The translations under genes were made by a program, and so were the position numbers. DNA of 64,000 bases from Mycolicibacterium mucogenicum DSM 44124 (GTDB lineage: Bacteria; Actinomycetota; Actinomycetes; Mycobacteriales; Mycobacteriaceae). Below the pieces are notes generated by a model that saw nothing but the letters and a program-made list of their open reading frames with translations, ran no database searches and was not told the origin of the DNA. How positions within the stretch are numbered: position 1 is the first letter of the stretch; each line of letters opens with the position of its first letter. The stretch covers positions 2,542,001 to 2,606,000 of the forward strand of contig NZ_CP062008.1 in assembly GCF_005670685.2 (NCBI RefSeq). Direction: 5' to 3'. This document shows, piece after piece, positions 26,848-37,288 of this stretch.

Positions 26848-27405
26848 GTGCGGGTGATGGGCGTCGACCCTGGTCTGACGCGCTGTGGCCTCTCGATGAT
26901 CGAGGGGGGCACGGGGCGCAAGGTCACCGCGCTCGATGTCGACGTGGTGCGCACCCCGTCCGACGTCGAACTGCAGCGGCGGCTGCTGACGATCAGCGAC
27001 ACCGTCGAGCACTGGATGGACACGCACCGTCCCGACGTCATCGCCATCGAGCGGGTGTTCGCCAACCAGAACGCCAACACCGCCATGGGTACCGCGCAGG
27101 CCGGCGGCGTCATCGCGCTGGCGGCCGCGCGCCGCGGGATCGACGTGCACTTCCACACGCCCAGTGAGGTGAAGGCCGCGGTCACCGGAAATGGTCGCGC
27201 GGACAAGGCTCAGGTCACCACCATGGTCACCAAAATTCTTGGGCTGCAACAGAAACCGACTCCGGCCGACGCGGCCGACGCGCTGGCGCTGGCCATCTGC
27301 CACTGCTGGCGGGCGCCCATGATCGCCCGGATGGCCGCGGCCGAGGCCAAGGCCGCGGAGTTCAAGAAGCAGTACGCAGCGAAGGTGAAGGCGGCACGCG
27401 CATGA
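26848..27405 (+). CDS. ruvC: Holliday junction resolvase RuvC
   Basis: A 185-residue endonuclease that cuts four-way junctions made by RecA and moved by RuvAB. The acidic active-site residues are visible in [16 protein letters not shown] and [11 protein letters not shown] 26848 is chosen because GAGGAG (ending 26842) is correctly spaced; GTG 26842 is too close. It overlaps ruvA by ATGA. The LexA box upstream places the operon in the SOS response. Confidence 0.96.
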   Translation: MRVMGVDPGLTRCGLSMIEGGTGRKVTALDVDVVRTPSDVELQRRLLTISDTVEHWMDTHRPDVIAIERVFANQNANTAMGTAQAGGVIALAAARRGIDVHFHTPSEVKAAVTGNGRADKAQVTTMVTKILGLQQKPTPADAADALALAICHCWRAPMIARMAAAEAKAAEFKKQYAAKVKAARA

Positions 27406-27989
27406 TCGCATCGGTCCGTGGCGAGGTCATCGACGTCGCGCTCGATCACGCGGTGATCGAGGCCGCCGGCGTCGGCTACAAGATCATGGCCACCCCCGCG
27501 ACGCTGTCCACGCTGCGCCGCGGCACCGAGTCGCGGCTGATCACCGCCATGATCGTGCGTGAGGATTCCCAGACGCTGTACGGCTTCGCCGACTCCGACG
27601 CCCGCGACCTGTTCAACACGCTGCTCGGCGTCTCCGGCGTCGGCCCCAAGATCGCGCTGGCGACCCTCGCGGTCTACGACGCCCCGACCCTGCGGCAGGC
27701 CCTGGCCGACGGCGACGTCACCGCACTCACCCGGGTGCCGGGCATCGGCAAGCGCGGCGCCGAACGCATGGTGCTGGAACTGCGCGACAAGATCGGCGCG
27801 ACGGCGGGTGCCGGCGTCGGCGTCGCCGGCGGTCACTCCATCCGTGGGCCCGTCGTGGAAGCCCTTATCGGACTTGGCTTTCCGGCCAAGCAGGCCGAAG
27901 AAGCCACCGACAAGGTGCTGGCCAACGATCCGGAGGCCAACACCGCCACCGCGCTGCGGTCGGCCCTGTCGATGCTGGGTAAGAAGTGA
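27402..27989 (+). CDS. ruvA: Holliday junction branch migration protein RuvA
   Basis: A 195-residue junction-binding subunit that loads RuvB. It has an N-terminal OB fold, two helix-hairpin-helix motifs ([10 protein letters not shown] and [10 protein letters not shown]), and the flexible linker to the C-terminal RuvB-binding domain (A-L-I-G-L-G-F). ATG 27402 overlaps the ruvC stop and its own stop overlaps the ruvB GTG, so all three are translated as a coupled unit. Confidence 0.96.
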   Translation: MIASVRGEVIDVALDHAVIEAAGVGYKIMATPATLSTLRRGTESRLITAMIVREDSQTLYGFADSDARDLFNTLLGVSGVGPKIALATLAVYDAPTLRQALADGDVTALTRVPGIGKRGAERMVLELRDKIGATAGAGVGVAGGHSIRGPVVEALIGLGFPAKQAEEATDKVLANDPEANTATALRSALSMLGKK

Positions 27990-29044
27990 GCCGGTTCGAC
28001 GACGAGGGTGCCGAGCCCGACGAGCGGGACGTCTCGCCGGCGCTGACCGTCGGTGAGGGCGACGTCGATGCCAGCCTGCGGCCCAAATCGCTGCGTGAGT
28101 TCATCGGCCAGCCCCGCGTGCGCGAGCAGTTGCAGCTCGTGCTCGAAGGCGCCAAGAACCGCGGCGGGACACCCGACCACATCCTGCTGTCCGGCCCGCC
28201 CGGTCTCGGCAAGACCTCGCTGGCCATGATCATCGCCGCCGAGCTGGGCTCGTCGCTGCGTGTCACCTCCGGGCCCGCGCTCGAGCGCGCCGGCGACCTG
28301 GCCGCCATGCTCAGCAACCTGGTCGAGGGCGACGTCCTGTTCATCGACGAAATCCACCGCATCGCCCGGCCCGCCGAGGAGATGCTGTACCTCGCGATGG
28401 AGGACTTCCGGGTCGACGTGGTGGTCGGCAAGGGACCCGGCGCGACGTCGATTCCGCTGGAGGTCGCGCCGTTCACCCTGGTCGGGGCGACCACCCGGTC
28501 GGGAGCGCTGACCGGCCCGCTGCGCGACCGGTTCGGGTTCACGGCGCACATGGACTTCTACGAGCCGCCCGAGCTGGAGCGGGTGCTCGCCCGCTCGGCC
28601 GGCATCCTCGGCATCGAACTCGGTGCCGAAGCCGGCGCCGAGGTGGCCCGGCGGTCCCGTGGCACGCCGCGTATCGCCAACCGGCTGCTGCGCCGGGTTC
28701 GCGACTACGCCGAGGTCCGCGCCGACGGCGTCATCACCCGCGACGTGGCCAAGGCCGCACTAGCGGTCTATGACGTCGACGAACTCGGACTGGATCGGCT
28801 CGACCGGGCCGTATTGACCGCGCTGACAAAGAGTTTCGGGGGCGGCCCGGTCGGGGTCTCGACGCTGGCGGTCGCGGTCGGGGAGGAGGCCACCACCGTC
28901 GAGGAGGTGTGCGAGCCGTTCCTGGTGCGGGCCGGGATGATCGCCCGGACGCCGCGGGGGCGCGTGGCGACCCCGCAGGCGTGGACGCATCTGGGCCTGC
29001 AACCGCCGATAAACGGACTCGGGCAGGCCGGGCTGTTTGAATAG
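27986..29044 (+). CDS. ruvB: Holliday junction branch migration ATPase RuvB
   Basis: A 352-residue AAA+ motor that drives branch migration together with RuvA. Walker A is G-P-P-G-L-G-K-T, Walker B is L-F-I-D-E-I-H, sensor 1 lies in G-A-T-T-R, and the arginine finger region is G-P-L-R-D-R-F. The C-terminal winged helix ends [12 protein letters not shown] start overlaps the ruvA stop (GTGA). Confidence 0.97.
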   Translation: MSRFDDEGAEPDERDVSPALTVGEGDVDASLRPKSLREFIGQPRVREQLQLVLEGAKNRGGTPDHILLSGPPGLGKTSLAMIIAAELGSSLRVTSGPALERAGDLAAMLSNLVEGDVLFIDEIHRIARPAEEMLYLAMEDFRVDVVVGKGPGATSIPLEVAPFTLVGATTRSGALTGPLRDRFGFTAHMDFYEPPELERVLARSAGILGIELGAEAGAEVARRSRGTPRIANRLLRRVRDYAEVRADGVITRDVAKAALAVYDVDELGLDRLDRAVLTALTKSFGGGPVGVSTLAVAVGEEATTVEEVCEPFLVRAGMIARTPRGRVATPQAWTHLGLQPPINGLGQAGLFE

Positions 29045-29049
29045 GACCC

Positions 29050-29436
29050 ATGCTGATTGCAGGGTTGATCGTTGCCGGCCTCGCCGCGTTGCTGCACGTG
29101 TACATCTTCGTGATGGAGTCGCTCACCTGGACTTCGCCGCGGACCAGAGCCACCTTCGGGCTCACCGAGCAGCAGGCGGTGGACACCAAGGAGCTGGCGT
29201 TCAACCAGGGGTTCTACAACCTGTTCCTGGCCATCGTCACCGCCATCGGTATCGGGGCAATCGCCGTGGGGCACTGTGGCATCGGTCTGGCGCTGATCTT
29301 CGCCGGGGTTGGTTCGATGCTGGCCGCGGCGCTGGTGCTGTTGCTGTCGTCGCCGGACAAGGCGCGCGCGGCGATCACGCAGGGCCTGTTCCCGGCGATC
29401 GCGGTCATTCTGCTGGCGATCGTGGCAGTGAGGTGA
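29050..29436 (+). CDS. DUF1304 integral membrane protein
   Basis: A 128-residue protein with four transmembrane helices. The signature N-Q-G-F-Y-N-L-F-L-A and the early H-V-Y-I-F-V-M-E-S are characteristic of DUF1304. Function unknown. It follows ruvB by 5 bases and overlaps the next gene by GTGA, so it is probably part of the ruv transcript at least by read-through. Confidence 0.85.
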   Translation: MLIAGLIVAGLAALLHVYIFVMESLTWTSPRTRATFGLTEQQAVDTKELAFNQGFYNLFLAIVTAIGIGAIAVGHCGIGLALIFAGVGSMLAAALVLLLSSPDKARAAITQGLFPAIAVILLAIVAVR

Positions 29437-30218
29437 GGTCTCGGTGCGCGGCCGCTGTAGCGGCCGTCGTGCTGGCGTTCACCGGTGGCGGAACCTCCGC
29501 CGCTGACCCGGCGCCCGACCCGGTGCAACTCGCCGGCCTGCTCGTCGCCGACGAGCAGGCCGTGCGCGATCCGGCGACGCCGGAGCCGGCCTTGATCGAC
29601 GCCGCGCACCGGCAGCAGGTGGCCTATCGCGAGATCGCCAGGCATCCGGAGTGGGATGCGGTCATCGCGCCGCGCATCCCGCCGGCGCTGGCGGCGGCCT
29701 ACGGCCGCAACGTCGACGCCGGCCGTCAGCTGTTCGGGATGACACCGCCGCGCGACAACCTCCCGCCGTGGACCATCCAGCCGCCGGCGCCTGCCGACGA
29801 ACTGCTCGGCTACTACCGCGAGGCACAGGCGGCATCGGGCGTCGACTGGACGTATCTGGCGGCGATCAACCTCATCGAGTCGCGGTTCGGCCGGATCAAC
29901 GGCGACAGCACGGCCGGAGCGCAGGGACCCATGCAGTTCCTGCCGTCGACGTTCGCCGCGTACGGCTCCGGGGACATCCGCTCGCCGCGGGATTCGATTC
30001 TCGCGGCCGGCCGCTACCTGGCGGCCAACGGTTTCGCCACCGACCATGACGGCGCCGTGCACCACTACAACCATTCCGGCGCGTATGTCCGTGCCGTCAA
30101 CGACTATGCCGCAGTGCTGGCCGCCGATCCCGCCGCGTTCGCGGGCTACTACCAATGGCAGGTCTATTTCCGGACCACGTCGGGCGACGTGCTGCTGCCC
30201 GTCGGCTACCCGGCCTAG
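29433..30218 (+). CDS. Secreted lytic transglycosylase (SLT domain)
   Basis: A 261-residue protein with an N-terminal signal peptide (about 1-24, ending T-S-A-A). The C-terminal SLT-type domain has the catalytic Glu in I-N-L-I-E-S-R-F-G and the family signature G-A-Q-G-P-M-Q-F-L-P-S-T-F. It should cleave the MurNAc-GlcNAc bond of peptidoglycan with 1,6-anhydro product formation. The GTG 29433 start overlaps the DUF1304 stop. It converges on the GGDEF gene. Confidence 0.88.
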   Translation: MRSRCAAAVAAVVLAFTGGGTSAADPAPDPVQLAGLLVADEQAVRDPATPEPALIDAAHRQQVAYREIARHPEWDAVIAPRIPPALAAAYGRNVDAGRQLFGMTPPRDNLPPWTIQPPAPADELLGYYREAQAASGVDWTYLAAINLIESRFGRINGDSTAGAQGPMQFLPSTFAAYGSGDIRSPRDSILAAGRYLAANGFATDHDGAVHHYNHSGAYVRAVNDYAAVLAADPAAFAGYYQWQVYFRTTSGDVLLPVGYPA

Positions 30219-30221
30219 CAC

Positions 30222-31286
30222 TCAGTGATGTGACACCAGGTGCGTGCTCACCTGGTCGCCGCCGGCACGTTTGGCGACATACATGGCGTGATCGGCCGAC
30301 GCCAGGAGCTGATCCATGACGGGCCGGCTGCCGGCCGGCGCGTGGGCGATCCCGAAACTCGCCGTCATGTAAGACGGTTTCGTGGCGATGCTCCGGCGTA
30401 GCCGTTCGGAGAATCGAAGGGCAGTGGCCTGATTGCCACGGATGGCGATGACGAACTCCTCGCCGCCGATCCGGGCTGCCACCGCACCTTTGGGCAGGGC
30501 ATTCATGATGACCCCGGCGACGTTCATCAGAACCCGGTCGCCGGCGGCGTGCCCGAGGGTGTCGTTGATGCGTTTGAAGTCGTCCAGGTCCAGGAGGATG
30601 ACGCTGATCTCGGATTCGGCCTGGGTGCCGGCGAGCAGCGGTCGGATCGCCTGATCGAACCCGCGGCGATTCGGCAATTGCGTCAGCGGATCGAGGTGGG
30701 CCACGGCGGAGTCGTCGCCCAGCAGCATCACCAGCACATGCACGGCGAGGGGGAGTAACAGCGTGTTGGAGACGAGCCCGACGAACACCGCGACCGCCAG
30801 TTGGGGATCGCCCTGCGCCGCCAGCCGGAAGCTGCAGACCGCCGCGGTCAGGATGGCGGTCAAGGCCACCGACGCCAGATATTTCGGCGTATGGAATGAC
30901 GCCACATATGCGGCCAGCAGCGCGAACACGAAGCCGCCCAGGGCCGCCGCCTTGGGATCGCGCTGCACCAGACACACGCCGGCGATACAGAACTGCAGCA
31001 GGGTCACGATCACGGTGGATTGGCGGCGCCGCGGCCAGCGAGTCAGCCAGACGATCGAGCACCCGATGGAGACGACGCCGGCGACGACCGGCACCGCGAC
31101 CGAGAACACCGTCGCCGGACCGGACGGACTCCAGATTGTTGCGAGGCCGACCGCGCCGCCGCTGAACACGATCAGGCCGACGACGATGCGGGTATAGGGC
31201 TGGAGTCCGCGGTTCTCGATGTATGCGGACAGCCATTCATAGTGGTCGGGCCGGTGCCACCAATGCCGAATTCGCTGCCAGGCCAA
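30222..31286 (-). CDS. Membrane-bound GGDEF diguanylate cyclase
   Basis: A 354-residue protein with about six transmembrane helices (38-185) and a C-terminal GGDEF domain. The active-site loop is R-I-G-G-E-E-F, intact for c-di-GMP synthesis from two GTP; L-D-L-D-D-F-K-R-I-N-D supplies the metal and nucleotide residues. The inhibitory I-site R-x-x-D nine residues before GG is absent (P-K-G-A), so feedback inhibition may be lost. The only suitable start is a TTG (31284-31286) with GGGAGG upstream. No EAL domain is present. Confidence 0.85.
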   Translation of the reverse strand: MAWQRIRHWWHRPDHYEWLSAYIENRGLQPYTRIVVGLIVFSGGAVGLATIWSPSGPATVFSVAVPVVAGVVSIGCSIVWLTRWPRRRQSTVIVTLLQFCIAGVCLVQRDPKAAALGGFVFALLAAYVASFHTPKYLASVALTAILTAAVCSFRLAAQGDPQLAVAVFVGLVSNTLLLPLAVHVLVMLLGDDSAVAHLDPLTQLPNRRGFDQAIRPLLAGTQAESEISVILLDLDDFKRINDTLGHAAGDRVLMNVAGVIMNALPKGAVAARIGGEEFVIAIRGNQATALRFSERLRRSIATKPSYMTASFGIAHAPAGSRPVMDQLLASADHAMYVAKRAGGDQVSTHLVSHH

Positions 31287-31560
31287 CGTCCCGAACCTCC
31301 CTCGCCCCCGAGAAAAGCTAGCGCATCGTTAACTGAGTTGCACGGCGTAGTGGCTTATGCGCATGAAATTCCCATCTTACTTTCGCGAAAATAATTGCTA
31401 GTGTCTTGTCCCGCTCGGTGGGCCGGGGAATCGCCCGCGGTATGGGTGGTCGGCGTTGACGCCCTAGATGGCACACTGGTCACTACCGCGGCACGGCGTA
31501 CGGCTGGTCCGGCTCGCTTGCCTGTTCACAGACTCAACAGAACGAAAGATTTTCGCTGTC

Positions 31561-31884
31561 ATGGATTTGGTCGTCTTCCTGCCGCTGCTCCTGGTCATGG
31601 GTGCCTTCATGTTCTTCGCGTCGCGGCGGCAGCGGAAGCAGATGCAGGCCACGATCGACCTGCACAACTCGCTGCAGGTCGGCGACCGCGTGCACACCAC
31701 GTCGGGTCTGCAGGGCACCATCGCCCGGATCGACGACGACAACGTGGATCTGGAGATCGCTCCCGGCGTCGTCACCACCTGGATGAAGCTCGCCGTGCGT
31801 GACCGCATCGAGCCCGAGACCGAGGCCGCTGACGACCTGACCTCGGCTACCGCCGAAGAGGGCACGCCGAAGACCGAAGGCTGA
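31561..31884 (+). CDS. yajC: Preprotein translocase accessory protein YajC
   Basis: A 107-residue protein: one N-terminal transmembrane helix (3-20), then a basic R-R-Q-R-K-Q-M and a small cytoplasmic beta domain with [14 protein letters not shown]. YajC associates with SecDF. ATG 31561 gives the standard N-terminus; upstream in-frame codons to 31468 are not needed. The ribosome-binding site is weak. It leads the yajC-secD-secF-SBP-apt-relA series, as in Rv2588c-Rv2583c. Confidence 0.93.
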   Translation: MDLVVFLPLLLVMGAFMFFASRRQRKQMQATIDLHNSLQVGDRVHTTSGLQGTIARIDDDNVDLEIAPGVVTTWMKLAVRDRIEPETEAADDLTSATAEEGTPKTEG

Positions 31885-31949
31885 CATTCCCGCTCCAACA
31901 CGTACCCTTTGCGGGGCTGACGTACCGATCTCAAGGAGACCCTAGAACC

Positions 31950-33812
31950 GTGGCATCGTCTTCGGCGCCGGTGCACCCATACCGCTATTTGTCGTTGTTC
32001 CTGGCGCTGCTGATCGGCGCCTATCTTCTGGTGTTTCTCACCGGCGACAAGCAGGCCAAGCCCAAGCTGGGCATCGACCTGCAGGGCGGTACCCGGGTCA
32101 CCCTGACTGCACGTACCCCTGACGGCTCGACCCCGACGCGCGAGGCGCTGATCCAGGCGCAGGAGATCATCGGTGCCCGAGTGAACGGCCTCGGTGTCTC
32201 GGGTTCCGAGGTTGTGATCGACGGTTCCAACCTGATCATCACCGTGCCCGGTCAGGACGGCAGCGAGGCCCGCAACCTGGGCCAGACCGCGCGGCTGTAC
32301 ATCCGGCCCGTCGTGCACGTCATCCCGGCGCAGGGCGCGCAGCCCGCGACGCCCGCCGCGCCGGCTGCTCCGGCTCCCGGTGGCATCCCCGGCGGACCCG
32401 CCGGCGGCCTGCCCGGTCTGCCCGGCATGCCGCCGCTGATCGCCCCGGCCGAGCCCGAGGCCCCGGTCGTCCCGCCGACGCCGGGTATGCCGGCGCACCC
32501 GGCATCCACCGAGCCGGCCCCCGCCCCGGCCCCGCAGCCGCGGCCCTTCCCGGAGGAGCCGACTCCGGCGCCGTCGGACACCTCGGCCAACCCGGCGCCG
32601 CCGGCCCCTGCCGCTCCGGGCGCGCCTGAACCGGGTGCCCCCGCCGCTCCGGCTCCGGCCCCAGGTGCCCCCGCGCCCGCGCCGGGACCGCACGGCCCCA
32701 AGGCCGAACTGGCCCAGCGCATCGCCGACGAGAAGGCACTGCGTCAGAGCACGCAGCCGCAGATCCAGCTGCTGGCCCTGCAGTTCCAGGCCACCCGCTG
32801 CGACCAGCAGGACGTGCTGGCCGGCAACGACGATCCGAACCTGCCGCTGGTGACCTGCTCCAAGGACCACAAAGAGGTCTACCTGCTGGACAAGTCGATC
32901 ATCAGCGGTGACGAGATCAAGGACGCGTCGTCGGGTCTGAATCAGCAGCAGGGCGAGTACGTCGTCGACGTCACGTTCAAGGAGAAGGCCGCCGACGTCT
33001 GGGCCACCTTCACCGCCGCCAACATCGGCACCCAGACCGCCTTCGTGCTCGACTCGCAGGTGGTCAGCGCGCCGGCCATCCAGGAGGCGATCCCGGGCGG
33101 ACGCACGCAGATCACCGGGCACTTCAACGCCTCGACGGCGAAAGACCTGGCCAACGTGCTGAAGTACGGCTCGCTGCCGCTGTCGTTCGAGTCGTCCGAG
33201 GCGGAGACGGTGTCGGCCACGCTGGGCCTGACGTCGCTGCGCGCCGGCCTGTGGGCGGGTCTGATCGGCCTCGGTCTGGTGCTGCTGTACTCGCTGGCCT
33301 ACTACCGCGTCCTCGGCATCCTCACCGCCCTGTCGCTGGTCGCGTCGGGCGCCATGGTGTTCGCGATCCTCGTGCTCCTGGGGCGGTACATCAACTACAC
33401 GCTGGACCTGGCGGGTATCGCGGGTCTGATCATCGGTATCGGTACGACGGCCGACTCGTTCGTCGTGTTCTTCGAACGCATCAAGGACGAGATCCGCGAG
33501 GGACGCAGTTTCCGCTCGGCCGTGCCACGTGGTTGGGCACGCGCCCGCAAGACCATCGTCTCGGGTAACGCGGTCACCTTCCTGGCCGCCCTGGTGCTGT
33601 ACATCCTGGCCGTCGGCCAGGTGAAGGGCTTCGCGTTCACCCTGGGCCTGACCACGATCCTCGACATCGTGGTGGTGTTCCTGGTGACGTGGCCGCTGGT
33701 CTTCCTGGCGTCCAAGTCGGCGCGGATGGCCAAGCCTGCGTACAACGGTCTCGGCGCCGTGCAGCAGATTGCGCGCGAGCGGCGAGCGGCCAGCCTGACG
33801 GGACAGGGGTAA
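31950..33812 (+). CDS. secD: Protein translocase subunit SecD
   Basis: A 620-residue RND-like subunit that uses the proton gradient to help pull proteins through SecYEG. The first helix (about 10-30) is followed by the P1 domain and I-D-L-Q-G-G. Residues about 130-250 are a long Pro/Ala-rich insertion inside the extracytoplasmic part, typical of actinobacterial SecD but absent in E. coli. Five C-terminal helices follow, with [26 protein letters not shown] 31950 has AAGGAG upstream. secF follows 7 bases later. Confidence 0.95.
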   Translation: MASSSAPVHPYRYLSLFLALLIGAYLLVFLTGDKQAKPKLGIDLQGGTRVTLTARTPDGSTPTREALIQAQEIIGARVNGLGVSGSEVVIDGSNLIITVPGQDGSEARNLGQTARLYIRPVVHVIPAQGAQPATPAAPAAPAPGGIPGGPAGGLPGLPGMPPLIAPAEPEAPVVPPTPGMPAHPASTEPAPAPAPQPRPFPEEPTPAPSDTSANPAPPAPAAPGAPEPGAPAAPAPAPGAPAPAPGPHGPKAELAQRIADEKALRQSTQPQIQLLALQFQATRCDQQDVLAGNDDPNLPLVTCSKDHKEVYLLDKSIISGDEIKDASSGLNQQQGEYVVDVTFKEKAADVWATFTAANIGTQTAFVLDSQVVSAPAIQEAIPGGRTQITGHFNASTAKDLANVLKYGSLPLSFESSEAETVSATLGLTSLRAGLWAGLIGLGLVLLYSLAYYRVLGILTALSLVASGAMVFAILVLLGRYINYTLDLAGIAGLIIGIGTTADSFVVFFERIKDEIREGRSFRSAVPRGWARARKTIVSGNAVTFLAALVLYILAVGQVKGFAFTLGLTTILDIVVVFLVTWPLVFLASKSARMAKPAYNGLGAVQQIARERRAASLTGQG

Positions 33813-33819
33813 CACCGAC

Positions 33820-35073
33820 ATGTCGAAGCATTCAACTGACGACACCGACCTGGAGCTGACCGAATCGGCTGCGGCCGAAGAAGATTCGGCCACCGAGATC
33901 GAGGATACCGCCGCCACCGAGCAGAGCGGCAACCTGCCGCAGCACGGATTCTTCGTCCGGCTCTACACCGGTACCGGTGCTTTCGAGGTCATCGGCAAGC
34001 GCCGCATGTGGTACGCGATCAGCGGCGTGATCATGCTGGTCATGATCGCCAGCATCCTGGTGCGTGGTTTCAACTTCGGTATCGACTTCGAGGGCGGAAC
34101 CAAGATCGCGATGCCGGTGGCGGGCGTTTCCACCACCGCCACTCCGCAGGCCGTCGAGGACGTCTTCAACAAGACGCTCGGCCATGCCCCGGAGTCGGTG
34201 GTGCGCGTCGGCAACGGCGACTCGGCCACCCTCCAGATCCGCACCGAGACCCTGTCGACCGCGGACACCGACAAGGTGCGCAACGCGTTGTTCGACGCGT
34301 TCCAGCCGAAGGGCGAGGACGGCAAGGCGTCCAAGGCGGTGATCAGCGATTCGGCGGTGTCGTCGACCTGGGGTGATCAGATCACCAAGAAGGCGCTGAT
34401 CGCGCTGGTGGTGTTCATCGTCATCGTCTCGATCTACATCACCATCCGCTACGAGCGCTACATGGCGCTGGCGGCGCTGGCCTCGTTGGCGTTCGACCTG
34501 ATCAGCACCGCGGGCGTGTACTCGCTCGTCGGGTTCGAGGTCACGCCGGCCACCGTCATCGGTCTGTTGACGATCCTCGGCTTCTCGCTCTACGACACCG
34601 TGATCGTGTTCGACAAGGTCGAGGAGAACACCCACGGCTTCGAGCACACCACCCGGCGGACGTTCGCCGAGCAGGCCAACCTGGCGGTCAACCAGACCTT
34701 CATGCGGTCCATCAACACCAGCCTCATCTCGGCGCTGCCGATCATCTCGCTGATGGTGGTCGCGGTGTGGCTGCTGGGTGTGGGCACGCTCAAGGACCTG
34801 GCGCTGGTGCAGCTGGTCGGTGTCATCGTGGGCACCTACTCGTCGATCTTCTTCGCCACCCCGTTGCTGGTCTCGATGCGCGAGCGCACCGACCTGGTGA
34901 AGAACCACACCCGCCGGGTGCTCAACCGTCGCAAGTCGTCGACCGAGCGCGGTGTCACCGGGGGCGACGAGGTGGCCGTCGGTGCGGTGAACGCGCCGGA
35001 AAAGCCGGCGCCGGGGGCCAAGCCGTTGCGGCCCACCGGTAAGCCGTCGGGTAAGCGAAACACCCGGGGCTAG
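33820..35073 (+). CDS. secF: Protein translocase subunit SecF
   Basis: A 417-residue partner of SecD. An acidic cytoplasmic N-terminus (1-40), first helix (about 65-85), extracytoplasmic domain with F-G-I-D-F-E-G-G-T-K, then five helices including G-F-S-L-Y-D-T-V-I-V-F-D-K-V-E-E-N, the conserved proton-pathway region. The C-terminal basic tail is cytoplasmic. ATG start is 7 bases after the secD stop. Confidence 0.95.
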   Translation: MSKHSTDDTDLELTESAAAEEDSATEIEDTAATEQSGNLPQHGFFVRLYTGTGAFEVIGKRRMWYAISGVIMLVMIASILVRGFNFGIDFEGGTKIAMPVAGVSTTATPQAVEDVFNKTLGHAPESVVRVGNGDSATLQIRTETLSTADTDKVRNALFDAFQPKGEDGKASKAVISDSAVSSTWGDQITKKALIALVVFIVIVSIYITIRYERYMALAALASLAFDLISTAGVYSLVGFEVTPATVIGLLTILGFSLYDTVIVFDKVEENTHGFEHTTRRTFAEQANLAVNQTFMRSINTSLISALPIISLMVVAVWLLGVGTLKDLALVQLVGVIVGTYSSIFFATPLLVSMRERTDLVKNHTRRVLNRRKSSTERGVTGGDEVAVGAVNAPEKPAPGAKPLRPTGKPSGKRNTRG

Positions 35074-35079
35074 CCCTCG

Positions 35080-36726
35080 ATGCCCGCCCGGTTCCGCCGA
35101 ACCGCCTTGGCCGGTGCGGTGATGTTGGTGGCCGGTTTCGGCCTGTCCGGTTGTGACAGCTCGGCTGACACCGTCGACTACATCGTCGACGGTGCCCTGC
35201 CCACCTACAACACCGCGTCGGTTGTCGGCGCGGCTTCGGGTGCGCCGCAAGCGTTTTCGCGGGTGCAGACGGGGTTCAACTTTCGCGGGCCCGACGGGCA
35301 GGTGGTCGCCGACCGCGACTTCGGCACCGTTTCGGTGATGGGCCGGGCTCCGCTGACTCTCGACTACAAGATCAACGACAGCGCCGTCTACTCCGACGGC
35401 AAGCCGGTCACGTGTGACGACATGGTGCTGGCCTGGGCCGCGCAGTCGGGGCAGTTCCCGGCGTTCGACGCGGCCAGCCGCGCCGGGTACAGCGACGTTG
35501 CGGTCGTCGACTGCACCCCGGGCCAGAAGCGCGCCCGGGTCACCTTCATCCGTGACCGCGACATCACCGACTACGGCCAGTTGTTCGCCGCGACGTCGCT
35601 GCTGCCGGCGCACGTGCTCGACGACGCGCTCGGGCTCGGCGACGGCGGCGTGACGAAGGCAATTCAGAGCGGTGACGCGCCGACCATCGACAAGATCGCC
35701 GATGCCTGGAACACCACCTGGGATCTGAAGCCCGACGCGGACCTCAAGAAGTTCCCGTCGGCCGGACCCTACAAGCTCGCGTCGGTGGCCAAGGACGGCT
35801 CGATCACGTTGGCGGCCAACGACAAATGGTGGGGTGCCAAGCCGGTGATCGGCAAGATCACCGTGTCGCCGCGGGGCGCCGACATCGCCAGCCGGATCAA
35901 GTCCGGCAAGGTCGAGGTCGTCGACATCGCCGCCGGCGTCGTCGGCAAGGACGATGTGCCGTCGAGCTACGTGCGCAGGGACAGCGCGTCCGACGACATT
36001 CAGCAGCTGATCTTCGCGGCCCAGGGCGCGCTGGCCGATCCGGCCGCGCGCCGCGCCGTCGCGCTGTGTACGCCGCGGGACGCGATCGCCGCCGCGGTCG
36101 GCGTCTATGTCAGCAACGCGCGGCTGAACACGGCGTCGGACGATTCCCTGGCGGTGGCCGAAAACGTCGACGCGACTGGACAGTTCGCGGCCGCCGACGT
36201 GGACGGGGCGCGCGCCGCCGTCAACGGCCAGCCCCTGACCGTGCGGATGGGATATCGCGGGCCGGATGCCCGACTGGCCGCGGTGGTCGCCGCGATCACC
36301 AAGTCGTGCGCCGCCGCGGGCATCACCGTACAGGAGGTCGCCTCGCCGACGGTGGGTGCACAAAGCTTGCGCGCCAACGACATCGACGTGCTCCTGTCCG
36401 GTGGCGGGGGAGCGGCCGGCAGCGGGTCCAGTGGATCGTCGGTGGTGGATTCCTATGCGCTGCACGGCGGCAACGGCAACAACCTGTCCGGCTACGCGAA
36501 CGAACGCGTCGACGGCGTCATCGCCGCCCTGGCCGTGACCACCGACCCCAAGGAGCAGGCACGCCTGCTCGGTGAGGGAGCGGGGGTCCTATGGGGCGAC
36601 GTGCCGACTCTGCCGCTGTACCGTCAGCAGCGGACGCTGCTGGTGACGAACGACCTGACGCTCGTGCGCGCCAACCCCACGCGGTGGGGCGCCGGCTGGA
36701 ACATGGACCGCTGGGGGAGCAAGTGA
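35080..36726 (+). CDS. Oligopeptide-type ABC transporter substrate-binding lipoprotein (Rv2585c-like)
   Basis: A 548-residue protein with a lipobox (L-S-G-C, about Cys25) and a family 5 solute-binding fold: [13 protein letters not shown], the G-P-Y-K-L-A block, and N-D-K-W-W-G. It should sit on the outer face of the plasma membrane. No permease or ATPase gene is adjacent; it lies between secF and apt, as Rv2585c does in M. tuberculosis. A Gly/Ser-rich loop (about 446-461) interrupts the C-terminal lobe. The ligand is unknown. The stop overlaps the apt GTG. Confidence 0.88.
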   Translation: MPARFRRTALAGAVMLVAGFGLSGCDSSADTVDYIVDGALPTYNTASVVGAASGAPQAFSRVQTGFNFRGPDGQVVADRDFGTVSVMGRAPLTLDYKINDSAVYSDGKPVTCDDMVLAWAAQSGQFPAFDAASRAGYSDVAVVDCTPGQKRARVTFIRDRDITDYGQLFAATSLLPAHVLDDALGLGDGGVTKAIQSGDAPTIDKIADAWNTTWDLKPDADLKKFPSAGPYKLASVAKDGSITLAANDKWWGAKPVIGKITVSPRGADIASRIKSGKVEVVDIAAGVVGKDDVPSSYVRRDSASDDIQQLIFAAQGALADPAARRAVALCTPRDAIAAAVGVYVSNARLNTASDDSLAVAENVDATGQFAAADVDGARAAVNGQPLTVRMGYRGPDARLAAVVAAITKSCAAAGITVQEVASPTVGAQSLRANDIDVLLSGGGGAAGSGSSGSSVVDSYALHGGNGNNLSGYANERVDGVIAALAVTTDPKEQARLLGEGAGVLWGDVPTLPLYRQQRTLLVTNDLTLVRANPTRWGAGWNMDRWGSK

Positions 36727-37247
36727 CCGATCTGAACGCCCTCTTCACCGAACTGGTCCGTGAGGTGCCGGACTTCCCGGAGCCCGGCATCCAGTTCAAG
36801 GATCTGACGCCACTGCTCGCCGATGGCCGCGGGCTGGCAGCGGTCACGGCCGCGCTGGCCGAGGTGGCCGACGGCGTCGATCTGGTCGCCGGCATCGATG
36901 CCCGCGGATTCCTGCTGGGCGCCGCCGTCGCGACCCGGCTGGGTACCGGGGTGCTCGCGGTCCGCAAGGGCGGCAAGTTGCCGCCGCCGGTGCACAGCCA
37001 GTCCTACGCGCTGGAATACGGCAGCGCCACGCTGGAGATTCCCGCCGATGGGATCGATCTGACCGGCCGGCGCGTTGTCGTAATAGACGACGTACTCGCT
37101 ACCGGTGGAACGGTTGCTGCGACGGTCCGGCTGCTGCAGGCGGCAGGTGCGACGGTGACCGCGGCGGCGGTCGTGTTGGAGCTGAACGGCCTCGGTGGAC
37201 GCGCTGTGCTGGAACCCCTACAGGTCACCAGCCTGTACGTGGTCTGA
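36723..37247 (+). CDS. apt: Adenine phosphoribosyltransferase
   Basis: A 174-residue purine salvage enzyme: adenine plus PRPP gives AMP. The N-terminal [15 protein letters not shown] and the PRPP loop [13 protein letters not shown] are clear. GTG 36723 overlaps the upstream stop by GTGA. It precedes relA by 41 bases, the common actinobacterial apt-rel order. Confidence 0.94.
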   Translation: MTDLNALFTELVREVPDFPEPGIQFKDLTPLLADGRGLAAVTAALAEVADGVDLVAGIDARGFLLGAAVATRLGTGVLAVRKGGKLPPPVHSQSYALEYGSATLEIPADGIDLTGRRVVVIDDVLATGGTVAATVRLLQAAGATVTAAAVVLELNGLGGRAVLEPLQVTSLYVV

Positions 37248-37288
37248 GGAGCTATCCTCGACAAACCAGGTGTAGGAGGTGTGCGGCG

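Noticed and set aside
31287..31560. Extra N-terminal sequence of YajC from 31468 or a small gene upstream
   Set aside because: ATG 31561 gives the standard YajC start, and no other frame in the gap has a supported start and length.
33832..36465. 877-codon frame antisense to secF and the lipoprotein gene
   Set aside because: It spans two well-supported genes and shows Arg/His/Val-biased low-complexity composition typical of GC-rich shadows.
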